64,000 nt of DNA from Bacteroides bouchesdurhonensis (GCF_900155865.1 NZ_LT707006.1:3512577-3576576), one strand, 5' to 3'; positions 42,388-52,493 are shown, counted from the stretch's first letter. The notes: generated by a model from the letters alone, not told the origin. Program-made: numbers and translations.

Positions 42388-44397
42388 ATGAACGATAACA
42401 AACTTATGAATCGTGCAGCGGATAACATCCGTATTCTTGCTGCTTCAATGGTTGAAAAAGCCAATTCCGGTCACCCGGGTGGTGCCATGGGTGGTGCTGA
42501 TTTTGTGAACGTACTCTTCTCTGAATTTTTAGTATACGATCCTGAAAATCCCCGTTGGGAAGGACGTGACCGCTTTTTCCTTGACCCCGGTCATATGTCT
42601 CCGATGCTCTATTCCACCCTTGCTTTGACCGGTAAATACACGCTGGACGAATTGAAAGAGTTTCGTCAGTGGGGAAGCCCTACTCCGGGACATCCTGAAG
42701 TAGATATCATGCGCGGTGTGGAAAACACTTCAGGTCCGCTAGGACAAGGACATACTTTTGCAGTAGGAGCTGCTATTGCTGCCAAATTCCTGAAAGCTCG
42801 TTTTAATGAGGTGATGGATCAAACAATCTACGCTTATATTTCTGATGGTGGCATACAGGAAGAAATATCGCAAGGTGCCGGACGTATCGCCGGTGCATTG
42901 GGATTGGATAATCTGATCATGTTCTATGATGCTAACGATATTCAGCTTTCTACCGAAACGAAGGATGTGACTGTTGAAGATACTGCTATGAAATACGAAG
43001 CATGGGGATGGAAAGTGATTAGCATCAATGGTAATGATGTAGATGAAATCCGCATGGCTCTAAAAGAAGCAAAAGCTGAAAAAGAACGCCCGACTCTGAT
43101 TATTGGTAAAACAGTAATGGGTAAAGGTGCACGTAAAGCCGATGGTAGCAGTTACGAGGCTAATTGCGCTACTCATGGTGCTCCACTTGGCGGGGATGCT
43201 TACGTAAATACAATTAAGAACCTGGAGGGTGATCCTGCTAATCCATTTGTTATATTCCCGGAAGTTGCCGAGTTATACACAAAACGTGCTGCAGAATTAA
43301 AGAAAATCATAGCTGAAAAATATGCAATAAAAGCAGCTTGGGCAAAAGCAAATCCGGAACTGGCGGCTAAATTGGAAACTTTCTTTGCAGGAAAGGCTCC
43401 GAAAATAGACTGGACTGTTATAGAACAAAAAGCAGGTGGTGCTACACGTGTCGGTTCGGCAACTGTATTAGGAGCACTTGCCACACAAGTTGAAAATATG
43501 ATTGTTGCCTCTGCCGACCTTTCCAATTCGGATAAAACAGATGGCTTCTTAAAGAAAACTCATGCCTTCAAAAAAGGTGATTTCAGCGGAGCATTCTTCC
43601 AGGCAGGTGTATCCGAATTGACAATGGCTTGTGTTTGTATCGGTATGTCATTACATGGTGGTGTCATTACTGCATGTGGAACATTCTTTGTGTTCTCTGA
43701 TTATATGAAGCCGGCTATACGCATGGCAGCTTTGATGGAACAACCTGTAAAATTCATCTGGTCACATGACGCTTTCCGTGTAGGTGAAGATGGACCTACT
43801 CACGAACCGGTTGAACAAGAAGCTCAAATACGTTTGATGGAGAAACTAAAAAATCATAAAGGCCGTAACTCTATGTTGGTACTACGTCCGGCAGATGTAG
43901 AAGAAACAACTATTGCATGGAAACTTGCAATGGAGAATGTCTATACTCCGACAGGTTTGATTTTATCCCGTCAAAATATAGCAAACTTACCGGCTGGAAC
44001 TGATTATGCAGAAGCTGAGAAAGGTGCTTATATTGTTGCAGGTTCAGACGAAAATCCGGATGTTATTCTGGTAGCTTCCGGCTCTGAAGTTTCGACCTTG
44101 GTAGCTGGTGCTGAACTTCTACGCAAAGACGGAGTAAAAGTTCGTATTGTTTCGGCTCCATCCGAAGGATTATTCCGTAGTCAGTCTAAAGAATATCAGG
44201 AATCAATCCTGCCAACAGGAGCTAAGATTTTTGGTCTGACAGCAGGGCTTCCTGTGACTCTCCAAGGTTTGGTAGGTTGCGACGGTAAGATTTGGGGATT
44301 AGATTCATTCGGTTTCTCAGCTCCTTACAAAGTATTGGATGAGAAGCTTGGATTTACTGCCGAGAATGTATATAATCAGGTAAAAACAATGCTCTAA
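42388..44397 (+). CDS. tkt: Transketolase
   Basis: A 669-aa thiamine-diphosphate enzyme of the pentose phosphate pathway. Domains: TPP-binding N-terminal half (NSGHPGGAMGGADF, GPLGQGHTFAVG, YISDGGIQEEISQG), pyrimidine domain (HDAFRVGEDGPTHEPVEQEAQIR) and C-terminal domain (ASGSEVSTLVAGAELL). The acidic GDG of the metal site is SDGGIQEE here. It joins arabinose and other pentose breakdown to glycolysis. Its stop overlaps the rpiB start by one base. Confidence 0.95.
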   Translation: MNDNKLMNRAADNIRILAASMVEKANSGHPGGAMGGADFVNVLFSEFLVYDPENPRWEGRDRFFLDPGHMSPMLYSTLALTGKYTLDELKEFRQWGSPTPGHPEVDIMRGVENTSGPLGQGHTFAVGAAIAAKFLKARFNEVMDQTIYAYISDGGIQEEISQGAGRIAGALGLDNLIMFYDANDIQLSTETKDVTVEDTAMKYEAWGWKVISINGNDVDEIRMALKEAKAEKERPTLIIGKTVMGKGARKADGSSYEANCATHGAPLGGDAYVNTIKNLEGDPANPFVIFPEVAELYTKRAAELKKIIAEKYAIKAAWAKANPELAAKLETFFAGKAPKIDWTVIEQKAGGATRVGSATVLGALATQVENMIVASADLSNSDKTDGFLKKTHAFKKGDFSGAFFQAGVSELTMACVCIGMSLHGGVITACGTFFVFSDYMKPAIRMAALMEQPVKFIWSHDAFRVGEDGPTHEPVEQEAQIRLMEKLKNHKGRNSMLVLRPADVEETTIAWKLAMENVYTPTGLILSRQNIANLPAGTDYAEAEKGAYIVAGSDENPDVILVASGSEVSTLVAGAELLRKDGVKVRIVSAPSEGLFRSQSKEYQESILPTGAKIFGLTAGLPVTLQGLVGCDGKIWGLDSFGFSAPYKVLDEKLGFTAENVYNQVKTML

Positions 44398-44831
44398 TGA
44401 AAACAATCGGATTAGCATGTGACCACGCCGGTTACGAATTAAAAGAATATGTTCGCGGATGGCTGGAAGCAAAAGGCTGGGCATATAAAGACTTTGGTAC
44501 TAATTCAACTGCCAGTGTAGATTATCCGGATTATGCACATCCTTTGGCACTCGCCATAGAGGCAGGAGAATGTTATCCGGGAATTGCTATTTGTGGAAGT
44601 GGAAACGGAATCAATATGACTTTAAACAAGCATCAAGGTATCCGTGCCGCTCTCTGCTGGAATGCAGAAATCGCGCATTTAGCCCGTCTGCATAATGACG
44701 CCAATATACTTGTAATGCCAGGGCGTTTTATCAGTACAGAGGAAGCAGATATGATTTTGACCGAGTTCTTCTCTACAGATTTTGAAGGAGACCGTCATCA
44801 GAAACGTATCGATAAAATTCCGGTAAAATAA
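44397..44831 (+). CDS. rpiB: Ribose 5-phosphate isomerase B
   Basis: A 144-aa enzyme of the RpiB/LacAB family: IGLACDHAGYELKEYV, VDYPDYAHPLA, and the phosphate loop GIAICGSGNGINMTLNKHQGIRAALCW. It interconverts ribulose 5-phosphate and ribose 5-phosphate. Translation is coupled to transketolase through the TAATG junction. Confidence 0.93.
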   Translation: MKTIGLACDHAGYELKEYVRGWLEAKGWAYKDFGTNSTASVDYPDYAHPLALAIEAGECYPGIAICGSGNGINMTLNKHQGIRAALCWNAEIAHLARLHNDANILVMPGRFISTEEADMILTEFFSTDFEGDRHQKRIDKIPVK

Positions 44832-44849
44832 AGCCTACAATTTAAATAA

Positions 44850-44895
44850 AAAAGGTTGCAAGTGAATGGAAATAATCCATAACTTGCAACCTTTT
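44850..44895. terminator. Bidirectional terminator between rpiB and GH127-GH51 gene
   Basis: A perfect 14-bp stem (44850-44863 with 44882-44895) with AAAA and TTTT at its ends, so it works in both directions. The loop has an additional ATGGA/TCCAT pairing. Confidence 0.85.
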
Positions 44896-44920
44896 CTATA
44901 GATATAGATACCTTATTAAA

Positions 44921-47900
44921 CTACCTCTGATATACTAGAATTGTATACGAATTAGCAGGAAATTCGTATTTCAAGTATTTTGTATAATAAAGGACTTTCT
45001 CTTGCGGTACAATTCTTTCCGGTTGTTCCGGTGTATTTTTATCTTTGAGATCACCAGACAATGTGATCACTTTAATTTTTGAAGGCGAATCAAATCCTTT
45101 CAAACAAATATCAGCGGTAATAACATAGTCATGAATATTTGAGACATGAGCCACTACTTCTTCCTTCTTTTCATCAGTAGCAGCCGTTACATCCAGTTCT
45201 CCTTGTGTTGCGCTAAACACTCTGAAAGGTTTATGATGATTTGAAGCCATCTGCTTAGCATAAAAAGGAGGCATTCCCCAGACTTGTGAAGGGGTAAAGA
45301 AGATTTGTCCCTGATTCCAGCCATTATCATTTTGCAGATAAGGTTCCAACGCATTAGCAGCACAAGTCGTTAATAAAAAGTCTCCCATCCTACGGGCTGC
45401 ATTCTGAATTGTCACATGCCCTAATGCACGCCGCATATCATGCGTTACTCCGTTTTCTTCAAATAGAGCACATTTCATCTTTGTATTCGGGTCCCATTTC
45501 TGAAAATAATCTTTCATCTGCTTCAACTCTCCTTCTACTTGGGATCCCAGAATGTTATCATCAGCCCATGGATGATAATCCCAATAAGCAGCCTTCCCAT
45601 TAAGAGCATCGAATACCATTTTCATATTTTCCTGTGAATCCGGACGCCACCAGGCTGCAGATACAAATTCTACATTCGGATCTTTTGATTTAATAGCATC
45701 ATAGATACGATTAAAATCCTGAATATATTTCTCATAATCTTTACGAATATCTCCCCATATCACTTCTTCATTGCCAATCTCTATATACTTCACATTGTAG
45801 GGTTCAGGATGTCCGGCATCTGCCCGCTTCTTTCCCCATTCGGAAGTTACCGGCCCGTTCAGGTATTCAATCATATCCGCCATATCTTGTGCCGATTCTC
45901 CTACATTCACTGCAAAACAAGGTTCAAAACCTGCCGCTTCACAAAGCTGGAGAAATTCTTCAATACCGAATCCGTTGGTGGAATAAGGATACCAATGGCC
46001 TCTGTATTGCGGACGCTTATCCCTGTCACCAATCATATTTTTGAACTTGTAATCAGGGGCATTGACCATAGTACCTCCATAACGTAAGAATGTCAAACCT
46101 TGATTAACCATTGTCTTAGCAATATCATTGCGTAATGGCAAATTATGAAATAGGTCATCCCCAGTACCCATCAGGACCACTTGGTCTATCCAGACTTTAC
46201 CATTATTCTCTATATATACAGCCAGACGTGCATTGGTATCCGTAACATTTGAAATGAATTCGAAGGGGAACTTTTGCCATTTATCTGTCACTCCTTTCAA
46301 CTCTTGAACCGCATATTCTTTATTTCCATCTGCGCTCTGTAGTGCAACTTTCACCGCTCCTTTATAAGAACCCTTCAAATAAAGACGTCCCTCAAACTTC
46401 TGTCCTTCTTTTACAGTAATTCCCCATCCATTAAGCCCCATATTAGCTACTCCTACTTTACCTGAGCCACCATTTTTACCGATCATCTGTGACCAAGTTG
46501 TGTTATAGGCATTTTTATGATCATGCATAAAAACAGCTTTAGCATTTCCGGTCTGAATGGGTGTCCAATGAAGGCTAACCTCCGGTTGAGGAGTGGTATT
46601 GAATTTCAATACCTGATCCATATTTTCAGTCTTCATTCTAAGATTACGAAATTTCACATCAGAATTCCATGAACGCAATCCAATCTTGCCAGTAGCAAGA
46701 ATGGGATTATTTTCATTATGCACAAAAAGGCTTTTATCATTTAGAAAGATTTCCATTCTTCCATCATTCATAACAACCTTCAACCGATTCCATTCAGCAG
46801 GATTACAATCTACTTCTATATCACAGATATGACTAAAATTATTTTCATGTTTTCCAATCACCACTTTCTTCCCGTTGGCTGCAAGACTTATTTCATATCC
46901 ATTGAAAGCATCAGCACCTTTCGCTTCTTTTGAAACTCGCGTAATTAATCCTGCATTATCCCCTAATGTGTCATCGAATTTAATTTCGGCTTCTACCACA
47001 CCATTTTTTAATTCAGTAGGATTGTAGATAAATTTAGAACCTGCCGCTTTTGTTGCATGAAGTTCTCCATGAGAGGTAGTCCAATTACCATCATATATTG
47101 AAAAATCATCAAAAGTAATTCCGGGAGCAGGTTCTTCAAAACTTTCACCGAATATACGTTGGTTATAAATTCCCCCGTATATCTCATGGTTCACATCTTC
47201 TATACAAGCTCCATAAAGATAAGCAGGGATAGTATTCTCTATTTTTGACGCATCTATTTCAATGAGCTCATCTTTATTAATAGGAATCCAAACTTCATAA
47301 GCTCCTTGTTTACGATTTCCCATCGCATAATAAGGAATTGCAGTAAAATTAATCTGCTGTTTCTTATCATCAACGGCCACTCCTTTTATCACATTAACTC
47401 CTTCCAGAAGATCTTTTTCAGGCACTAATTCCATCGAACAATTAGTATCAATTTTCAAATGATCCAACCCCGCGTTATCTATTTCCTCCAGACAATATAC
47501 CACAGGACCTGAAGCCAGAGCTATCTTTCCTTTAAGATCCTTAACCTGCTCGCAGGCAGTAATGATGCGGGGCTGCATAGGTAAATTCAATTCGATTCGG
47601 TCCGCTTTCCCCCAATTACGGTTGATCTCGACATAACCATCGACTACTTTCACCTTTTCCAATTTTCCATTGATAGCCAAAGTTATCTGCGAAATCAGAT
47701 TTGATTGATAAAGTCCATAAGGATTCTCAACTCCCTGTGCCCATCCCGGAACTCTTATTTTCACAGAAAACTTGCCTTTCTTTTCCGGCTGAAGAGTTAC
47801 GTTAATTTTTCCTGTCCAAGGATATCCGGTCTCTTGCTGAACATGGACTGTATTATGATCCAGTTCTATCGTAGTTTGGCTGCTAACAAACAGATTAACC

Positions 47901-49360
47901 ATCAATTGATCAGCTTGTTTTGCATAGATGAATCCGGGCATTGCCGATACCATTTTCAAGAACATCGGAGGACAACATGGACAAGAATGCCATTCCCAAC
48001 GAGCATGATTATGCGAATTCAACGGATTCTGATAAGTATATTTATCACCGGAAAGAGAAATCCCTGTTAATACATTATTATATAATACCCGTTCAAACTC
48101 ATCCATATATTTACCTTCACCTGTCAGCTCATTCATCCGTTGGCTGAAGAAGCCTGCTCCTACCGCAGCACAAGTTTCCAAATAAGCATCCGTAGGAAGG
48201 AAATAATCTGCTCCGAATTTCTCATCAAAATGAATAGCCCCCACACCACCGGTTATAAACATACGCCGGCCTACCATATTGTCCCACCAATCAGTTGCTG
48301 TCTGAATATATTTCGGGGAATGATTTTCCAAAGCAGCAGCAACAACACCCGTAGCTAACAAAGTAGCACGCACCGCATGTCCTTCAATCGTTTTCTGTTC
48401 AAAAATAGTAATAGAATCTTGAGCATAATCTCCCCATGAAGGACGAGCATTGTCCCCAAACTGAGGATCTTTATATTTTTGTTCCCGAATCCATTGCTCC
48501 GATTTCTCATTTCCCCACTTAGCCCACAATGGATAGCCGCAATGTTTTCCTCTGTTCTCCATCCAAAAAGTAACCAATTTCCAGTAAGCAGCCTCATCCA
48601 CCGGAAGGTTAATTTGCTTCTTAATATCAGGATTTCGTTTGAATAACCAATATAATTTAATGACGGCCTCTTCCGGTCCGGAATGTGAAGGAATGATGTT
48701 CTTTTTGGGAGCAGGTCCCATCAAATCACACATATAATTTGCCAGCCGTACTGCTACTTCCAGTAATTTCACTTTTCCTGTAGCCTCATAGTAATGAACA
48801 CCTGCTTCGATCAGCATACCGGCATTATATACATTATGCTGCCAGCGCAAGAAACCTCCATTTTCCCCCCATCGATATTCCGGTTGCACGAGATCTGTAT
48901 AAGTATCTATAAAACCATTGGAATCAACTTTTTGAGCTGCTTCTATCCGGGTTATATATTTATCAATCCTTTCCTCCAGCTTTTTATCAGGATGTTGTTT
49001 CAGCAAATCAGATACACCGCGAATCGTTTCATAAACCAGCCCGTTGAACCAAGGAAGACCGGCACTATGACCTGTGCCCTTTTTCCCGGCAGCAACTTCA
49101 TCAAAATCCATAAAAATATTGTTATTATTTTGCTCTTCGGCAGTCTTTAAATGTTTTCCTTCAAACTTATCGAAAACATCAGGGACCGTAACACTATTCC
49201 ATCGGTCAAATTTCGGAGTCCAAAACGCATCATTAATCTGCACATCCTCAACCGGAATAAACTGAATAGGAGTTTTACCATCATCTTTTGCATAAGATGT
49301 TGTAACACTTCCTACAGCAATTAATGCCATTGAAACAAAACACCATAGCTTATTTTCCAT
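44921..49360 (-). CDS. GH127 beta-L-arabinofuranosidase fused to GH51 alpha-L-arabinofuranosidase
   Basis: A 1479-aa exported protein (signal peptide 1-24). Residues about 30-690 are GH127 (DUF1680): zinc-site Glu395-x-Cys397 in YLETCAAVG and Cys460, Cys462, Cys463 in HSCPCCPP; in GH127 this Cys pair holds zinc and one is the nucleophile. The GH51 N-terminal segment follows (707-745, AYLYGACIEDVNHEIYGG). Then come an inserted LamG/DUF1080-like sandwich (about 750-910), a CBM-like part (about 915-1065) and the GH51 barrel with acid/base Glu in EIGNEEVIWGD (about 1198) and a nucleophile in LFEENG. Both linkage types of arabinofuranose could be attacked by one chain. Divergent from a GntR gene. 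Confidence 0.88.
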   Translation of the reverse strand: MENKLWCFVSMALIAVGSVTTSYAKDDGKTPIQFIPVEDVQINDAFWTPKFDRWNSVTVPDVFDKFEGKHLKTAEEQNNNNIFMDFDEVAAGKKGTGHSAGLPWFNGLVYETIRGVSDLLKQHPDKKLEERIDKYITRIEAAQKVDSNGFIDTYTDLVQPEYRWGENGGFLRWQHNVYNAGMLIEAGVHYYEATGKVKLLEVAVRLANYMCDLMGPAPKKNIIPSHSGPEEAVIKLYWLFKRNPDIKKQINLPVDEAAYWKLVTFWMENRGKHCGYPLWAKWGNEKSEQWIREQKYKDPQFGDNARPSWGDYAQDSITIFEQKTIEGHAVRATLLATGVVAAALENHSPKYIQTATDWWDNMVGRRMFITGGVGAIHFDEKFGADYFLPTDAYLETCAAVGAGFFSQRMNELTGEGKYMDEFERVLYNNVLTGISLSGDKYTYQNPLNSHNHARWEWHSCPCCPPMFLKMVSAMPGFIYAKQADQLMVNLFVSSQTTIELDHNTVHVQQETGYPWTGKINVTLQPEKKGKFSVKIRVPGWAQGVENPYGLYQSNLISQITLAINGKLEKVKVVDGYVEINRNWGKADRIELNLPMQPRIITACEQVKDLKGKIALASGPVVYCLEEIDNAGLDHLKIDTNCSMELVPEKDLLEGVNVIKGVAVDDKKQQINFTAIPYYAMGNRKQGAYEVWIPINKDELIEIDASKIENTIPAYLYGACIEDVNHEIYGGIYNQRIFGESFEEPAPGITFDDFSIYDGNWTTSHGELHATKAAGSKFIYNPTELKNGVVEAEIKFDDTLGDNAGLITRVSKEAKGADAFNGYEISLAANGKKVVIGKHENNFSHICDIEVDCNPAEWNRLKVVMNDGRMEIFLNDKSLFVHNENNPILATGKIGLRSWNSDVKFRNLRMKTENMDQVLKFNTTPQPEVSLHWTPIQTGNAKAVFMHDHKNAYNTTWSQMIGKNGGSGKVGVANMGLNGWGITVKEGQKFEGRLYLKGSYKGAVKVALQSADGNKEYAVQELKGVTDKWQKFPFEFISNVTDTNARLAVYIENNGKVWIDQVVLMGTGDDLFHNLPLRNDIAKTMVNQGLTFLRYGGTMVNAPDYKFKNMIGDRDKRPQYRGHWYPYSTNGFGIEEFLQLCEAAGFEPCFAVNVGESAQDMADMIEYLNGPVTSEWGKKRADAGHPEPYNVKYIEIGNEEVIWGDIRKDYEKYIQDFNRIYDAIKSKDPNVEFVSAAWWRPDSQENMKMVFDALNGKAAYWDYHPWADDNILGSQVEGELKQMKDYFQKWDPNTKMKCALFEENGVTHDMRRALGHVTIQNAARRMGDFLLTTCAANALEPYLQNDNGWNQGQIFFTPSQVWGMPPFYAKQMASNHHKPFRVFSATQGELDVTAATDEKKEEVVAHVSNIHDYVITADICLKGFDSPSKIKVITLSGDLKDKNTPEQPERIVPQEKVLYYTKYLKYEFPANSYTILVYQR

Positions 49361-49409
49361 CCTATATTTTATTTAGTAGTTATATTATTGACCTAATGAA
49401 TGATTGCTG

Positions 49410-49417
49410 CAAAGATA
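49410..49417 (-). promoter_or_regulatory. -7 box of GH127-GH51 gene
   Basis: TATCTTTG on the minus strand, 50 bases before the start codon. The place expected for the -33 box (about 49437-49442) is taken by the ACTGGTACGA tandem repeat, so a bound regulator would compete with RNA polymerase. Confidence 0.6.
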
Positions 49418-49434
49418 TGGATAAAAAAACAAAT

Positions 49435-49494
49435 ACTGGTACGAACTGGTACGATTATATTTATGCTATAAAACATAGACCTGTCCATACCAGT
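49435..49494. promoter_or_regulatory. Operator-like repeats in divergent promoter region
   Basis: ACTGGTACGA stands twice in tandem (49435-49444, 49445-49454). ATACCAGT (49487-49494) is an inverted half copy, and TGTACCGG (49517-49524) a further variant at the regulator transcription start. All lie between the two -7 boxes of the divergent genes. They are proposed as binding sites of the GntR-type protein encoded next to them. Confidence 0.6.
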
Positions 49495-49510
49495 CAATTA
49501 GTAAAAAAGC

Positions 49511-49518
49511 TACCTTTG
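49511..49518 (+). promoter_or_regulatory. -7 box of GntR regulator gene
   Basis: TACCTTTG, 24 bases before the chosen start codon; no TTTG at the proper distance. Confidence 0.5.
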
Positions 49519-49542
49519 TACCGGAAACCAATTATAGAATCA

Positions 49543-50520
49543 ATGAAACTCAATGAATCTAAATATAAACAAGTAGTAAACTTTGTGATTGAAGGAATAA
49601 ATGAAGGACATTTCCGAAAAGGAGATTGGATTCCTTCCATCAACGAGTTTAGAAAGAAATATAATTTATCACGAGATACCGTTTTTGCCGGAATCAGTGA
49701 ATTAAAATCCAGAGGGATCATCGATTCTACTCCCGGAGTAGGATATTATATCGCAAGTACAAAACTTACTTTAAAACATCGAATTCTACTTTTATTCAAT
49801 GAGTTCAATGAGTTTAAAGAAGAACTTTATAATTCCTTTATTACAAACATCGACAAAACAGCTACCGTAGAAATTTATTTCCATAATTATAATCGGAAAG
49901 TATTCGAAACCCTCGTTAATGATGCAAATGGCAAATATACTTCTTATATATTAATGCCAGGGAAATTCCAAGGATTAGATCCATTATTGCAATCTTTATC
50001 CGGAAAAGTATTTCTATTGGATCATTGCCATAACGAACTCAAAGGGAAATATTCGTCTGTAACACAAAATTTCGAGAAAGACACTTACGAAGCATTGAAG
50101 TTTGAATTAAAGCATATAGAGAAATACAAGCGGATCTTTATGGTGCAAAGTGAAGCTAAAGAACCTTATGAGCGGTATAACGGTTTACAAAGATTCAGCA
50201 AGGAGTATGGTTTCGAGCATAAATATCTGAATAATGTGACAGGCAAAAAAATTAAAAACGGAGATCTTTTCATACTTGTGAATGACAGAGATCTAGTAGA
50301 CGTGCTGAAGCAGGCTAAAAAGCAGGATTTAACTCCCGGTCAGGAATTTGGCATTATATCTTATAATGATACTCCCTTAAAAGAAATTCTTGCAGGGGGA
50401 ATAACAACCCTATCTACTGATTTCAAGCTAATGGGTAAAACAATGGCCTCACTTATCGGAAAAAAGAATATTGAGACATACGAAAATCCTTGGATACTTA
50501 ACATTAGAAAATCCTTGTAA
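49543..50520 (+). CDS. GntR-family regulator with sugar-binding domain
   Basis: The start is set at 49543 (MKLNESKYKQVVNFVIEG, 325 aa), the normal beginning of a GntR winged helix; the frame is open to 49324, but that part contains promoter and operators. DNA-binding domain 1-75 (WIPSINEFRKKYNLSRDTVFAGISELKSRGIIDSTPGVGYYIAS). The rest is a LacI/periplasmic-binding-like sensor (RIFMVQSEAKEPYERYNGLQRF, FGIISYNDTPLKEILAGGITTLSTDF). It probably controls the divergent arabinofuranosidase gene and itself in response to a sugar, perhaps L-arabinose. Confidence 0.82.
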   Translation: MKLNESKYKQVVNFVIEGINEGHFRKGDWIPSINEFRKKYNLSRDTVFAGISELKSRGIIDSTPGVGYYIASTKLTLKHRILLLFNEFNEFKEELYNSFITNIDKTATVEIYFHNYNRKVFETLVNDANGKYTSYILMPGKFQGLDPLLQSLSGKVFLLDHCHNELKGKYSSVTQNFEKDTYEALKFELKHIEKYKRIFMVQSEAKEPYERYNGLQRFSKEYGFEHKYLNNVTGKKIKNGDLFILVNDRDLVDVLKQAKKQDLTPGQEFGIISYNDTPLKEILAGGITTLSTDFKLMGKTMASLIGKKNIETYENPWILNIRKSL

Positions 50521-50535
50521 AGTCCAAGAAAAAAC

Positions 50536-51018
50536 CTACATATGGAATACCCCAACAATAAACTGATAACAAAAATATCCGCATACAATTAGTTTCAAAA
50601 CTGTTCCAAACAGGAAACCGATTAACGAGCCTATACCCGATCTTATTGCCTGGTGAAATTCTCGATCTCCTAACAGTTCCCCGATCACAGCTCCCAGAAA
50701 CGGTCCAATAATGATTCCCCACGGAAGAAAAAGCAATCCAACAAGAGTTCCGATAATACAGCCCCAACTTCCCCACTTGCTACCTCCTCCATATTTACTA
50801 CCCAGCATCGGAGTGAAATAATCCAAGACCGACAGAACGCCAACAATCAATAACCATACCAACAATTGGGTAGTAGTATATTGAACCTTGTCTGTTGCAT
50901 GAAGCAACAACAAACCGACATAAGCGACCGGAAGTCCGGGAAGCATCGGAATGATGCAACCTATCAAGCCAGTAATCATACATACAGCACCTAATATAAT
51001 AAGAATCACATCTACCAT
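50536..51018 (-). CDS. DUF456 membrane protein
   Basis: A 160-aa inner-membrane protein with Gly-rich helices (LIILGAVCMITGLIGCIIPMLPGLPVAYVGLLLLHA, GCIIGTLVGLLFLPWGIIIGPFLGAVIGELL). These glycine-zipper repeats are typical of DUF456. The function is unknown. It lies 35 bases after the ViaA-like gene on the same strand. Confidence 0.8.
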   Translation of the reverse strand: MVDVILIILGAVCMITGLIGCIIPMLPGLPVAYVGLLLLHATDKVQYTTTQLLVWLLIVGVLSVLDYFTPMLGSKYGGGSKWGSWGCIIGTLVGLLFLPWGIIIGPFLGAVIGELLGDREFHQAIRSGIGSLIGFLFGTVLKLIVCGYFCYQFIVGVFHM

Positions 51019-51053
51019 CTTTATTACCTATTTATTATATAAACAAAATAACA

Positions 51054-52493
51054 TCAATAACGCCTTATCGGAGTATAATTAATCTGATAAATACGATCAA
51101 AAAAAGGAATCCACTCATTTTCAGCAACGCCAATCTGCAAACCATAAAAATGTGTATTAGCCTTCCGGTATTCTTGAATTTGCCGGGTCAGTTCGGGCGA
51201 AGAAAGGGGAATTTTAAAATCACTGATCCACAATACATCCGCATTCATATATACTTTATTTGATTGAAGCAATTGAAACATAGCTTTCAACATTCGTGTT
51301 GCATCTGTGTCTCCACAAGCTGTAGTAGAAAAGAATTCAAGCAGCTTCGCCCGTTCTTTTCGAATATCAATTGGGGTGATAGACACAGAAAAAGCAATTA
51401 GAAAACAATCACGTTTCTGCCTATCAGCTATCTCCAATAGTTTCACCATCAATGAGTATGCGATCTTTTCCGGTTTTCCGACCATACTTCCGGAAGTATC
51501 CAGACAAACGATCATCGGTCCTTTCAATACTGCCGGCTTGACTTCCAATCTTCTGGCAGGTTGCATAATCTCAGATTTATAACGGAAGTTTTGCAGTTTA
51601 TGGGTAAGGTATTTATAAACAAATAAATCTTCCAGCTCAGCATCGGCGCAATGAACCAATTCTGTGGGCAACAATGAGTTTAAATCATTTCCGATTGTAA
51701 TACCGAGTATGTCGCATTTAGAAGCATGTTCCATTTTATAAATATCCCCTTCTGCCACAGATAAGTGATCTTGACCGTCATCATCAGCAATACGCCCCAT
51801 TTTATTTGCTACTTTCAGTATCTCCGGAAATTCTCTCTGAATACGTACAATCTTTCGTATCCGTTCAAAATCAATCGTATTCCAAATACCATTCATCAAT
51901 CCCCATGATTGAAAAAATTCATCCTTCTCTACTTTATTCTTATCCAGATATTCCGGAATATTTTTAAAGTTAGAACGCATCCTCTGTTCCAGATTATCCT
52001 TACGCAGTTCGATTTCTTCCTCCTTTTGTTTCTGATTTTTCTGACGAAAAGCTTCTTTCCAATCATCCACCATTTTCTCCCATATCTTGTCGTCAGCATA
52101 CTTTCCTTCCTGCCCGAACTGCCCTCTGTAGAAACGATGATCAAAGCCAAATTCCTGATACACATCACCTAACTGTTTAAGCAGTGCCTGCCAACCATGC
52201 CTGCGTCGCTCTATCGACCACTCCAACGCCAATTCCATCCCCTCCTGTTCCGACTGACTCTTCTGCAAATTATATCTCTCCTTCTCTAAATTCAACTTAA
52301 TAAATTGAACCATAGTATCATAAAAAATACGAGCACAAATATCATTGTTCAAAACCTGTATTTTTATAATCGGATCATTCATAACAGACAATAAATAAGC
52401 ATACAACGGTTCCGAGTCTGTTTCTGCACACTCTCCGGTTTTCATGTACTTATCCAATGCTTGGATATAAAAAGCTGAAGTATATCTACTCAT
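51054..52493 (-). CDS. viaA: ViaA-like VWA domain protein
   Basis: The start is at 52493 (MSRYTSAFYIQALDKYM, 479 aa), overlapping the RavA stop by 8 bases (ATGAGTAG). A long helical N-terminal part is followed by a VWA domain (about 320-479) with a complete MIDAS motif, CLDTSGSMVGKP, and a later WISDFKIPLSSPEL. Known: ViaA works with the MoxR-type ATPase RavA, in E. coli linked to respiratory complexes and aminoglycoside uptake. Translational coupling supports a RavA-ViaA complex here. Confidence 0.82.
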   Translation of the reverse strand: MSRYTSAFYIQALDKYMKTGECAETDSEPLYAYLLSVMNDPIIKIQVLNNDICARIFYDTMVQFIKLNLEKERYNLQKSQSEQEGMELALEWSIERRRHGWQALLKQLGDVYQEFGFDHRFYRGQFGQEGKYADDKIWEKMVDDWKEAFRQKNQKQKEEEIELRKDNLEQRMRSNFKNIPEYLDKNKVEKDEFFQSWGLMNGIWNTIDFERIRKIVRIQREFPEILKVANKMGRIADDDGQDHLSVAEGDIYKMEHASKCDILGITIGNDLNSLLPTELVHCADAELEDLFVYKYLTHKLQNFRYKSEIMQPARRLEVKPAVLKGPMIVCLDTSGSMVGKPEKIAYSLMVKLLEIADRQKRDCFLIAFSVSITPIDIRKERAKLLEFFSTTACGDTDATRMLKAMFQLLQSNKVYMNADVLWISDFKIPLSSPELTRQIQEYRKANTHFYGLQIGVAENEWIPFFDRIYQINYTPIRRY

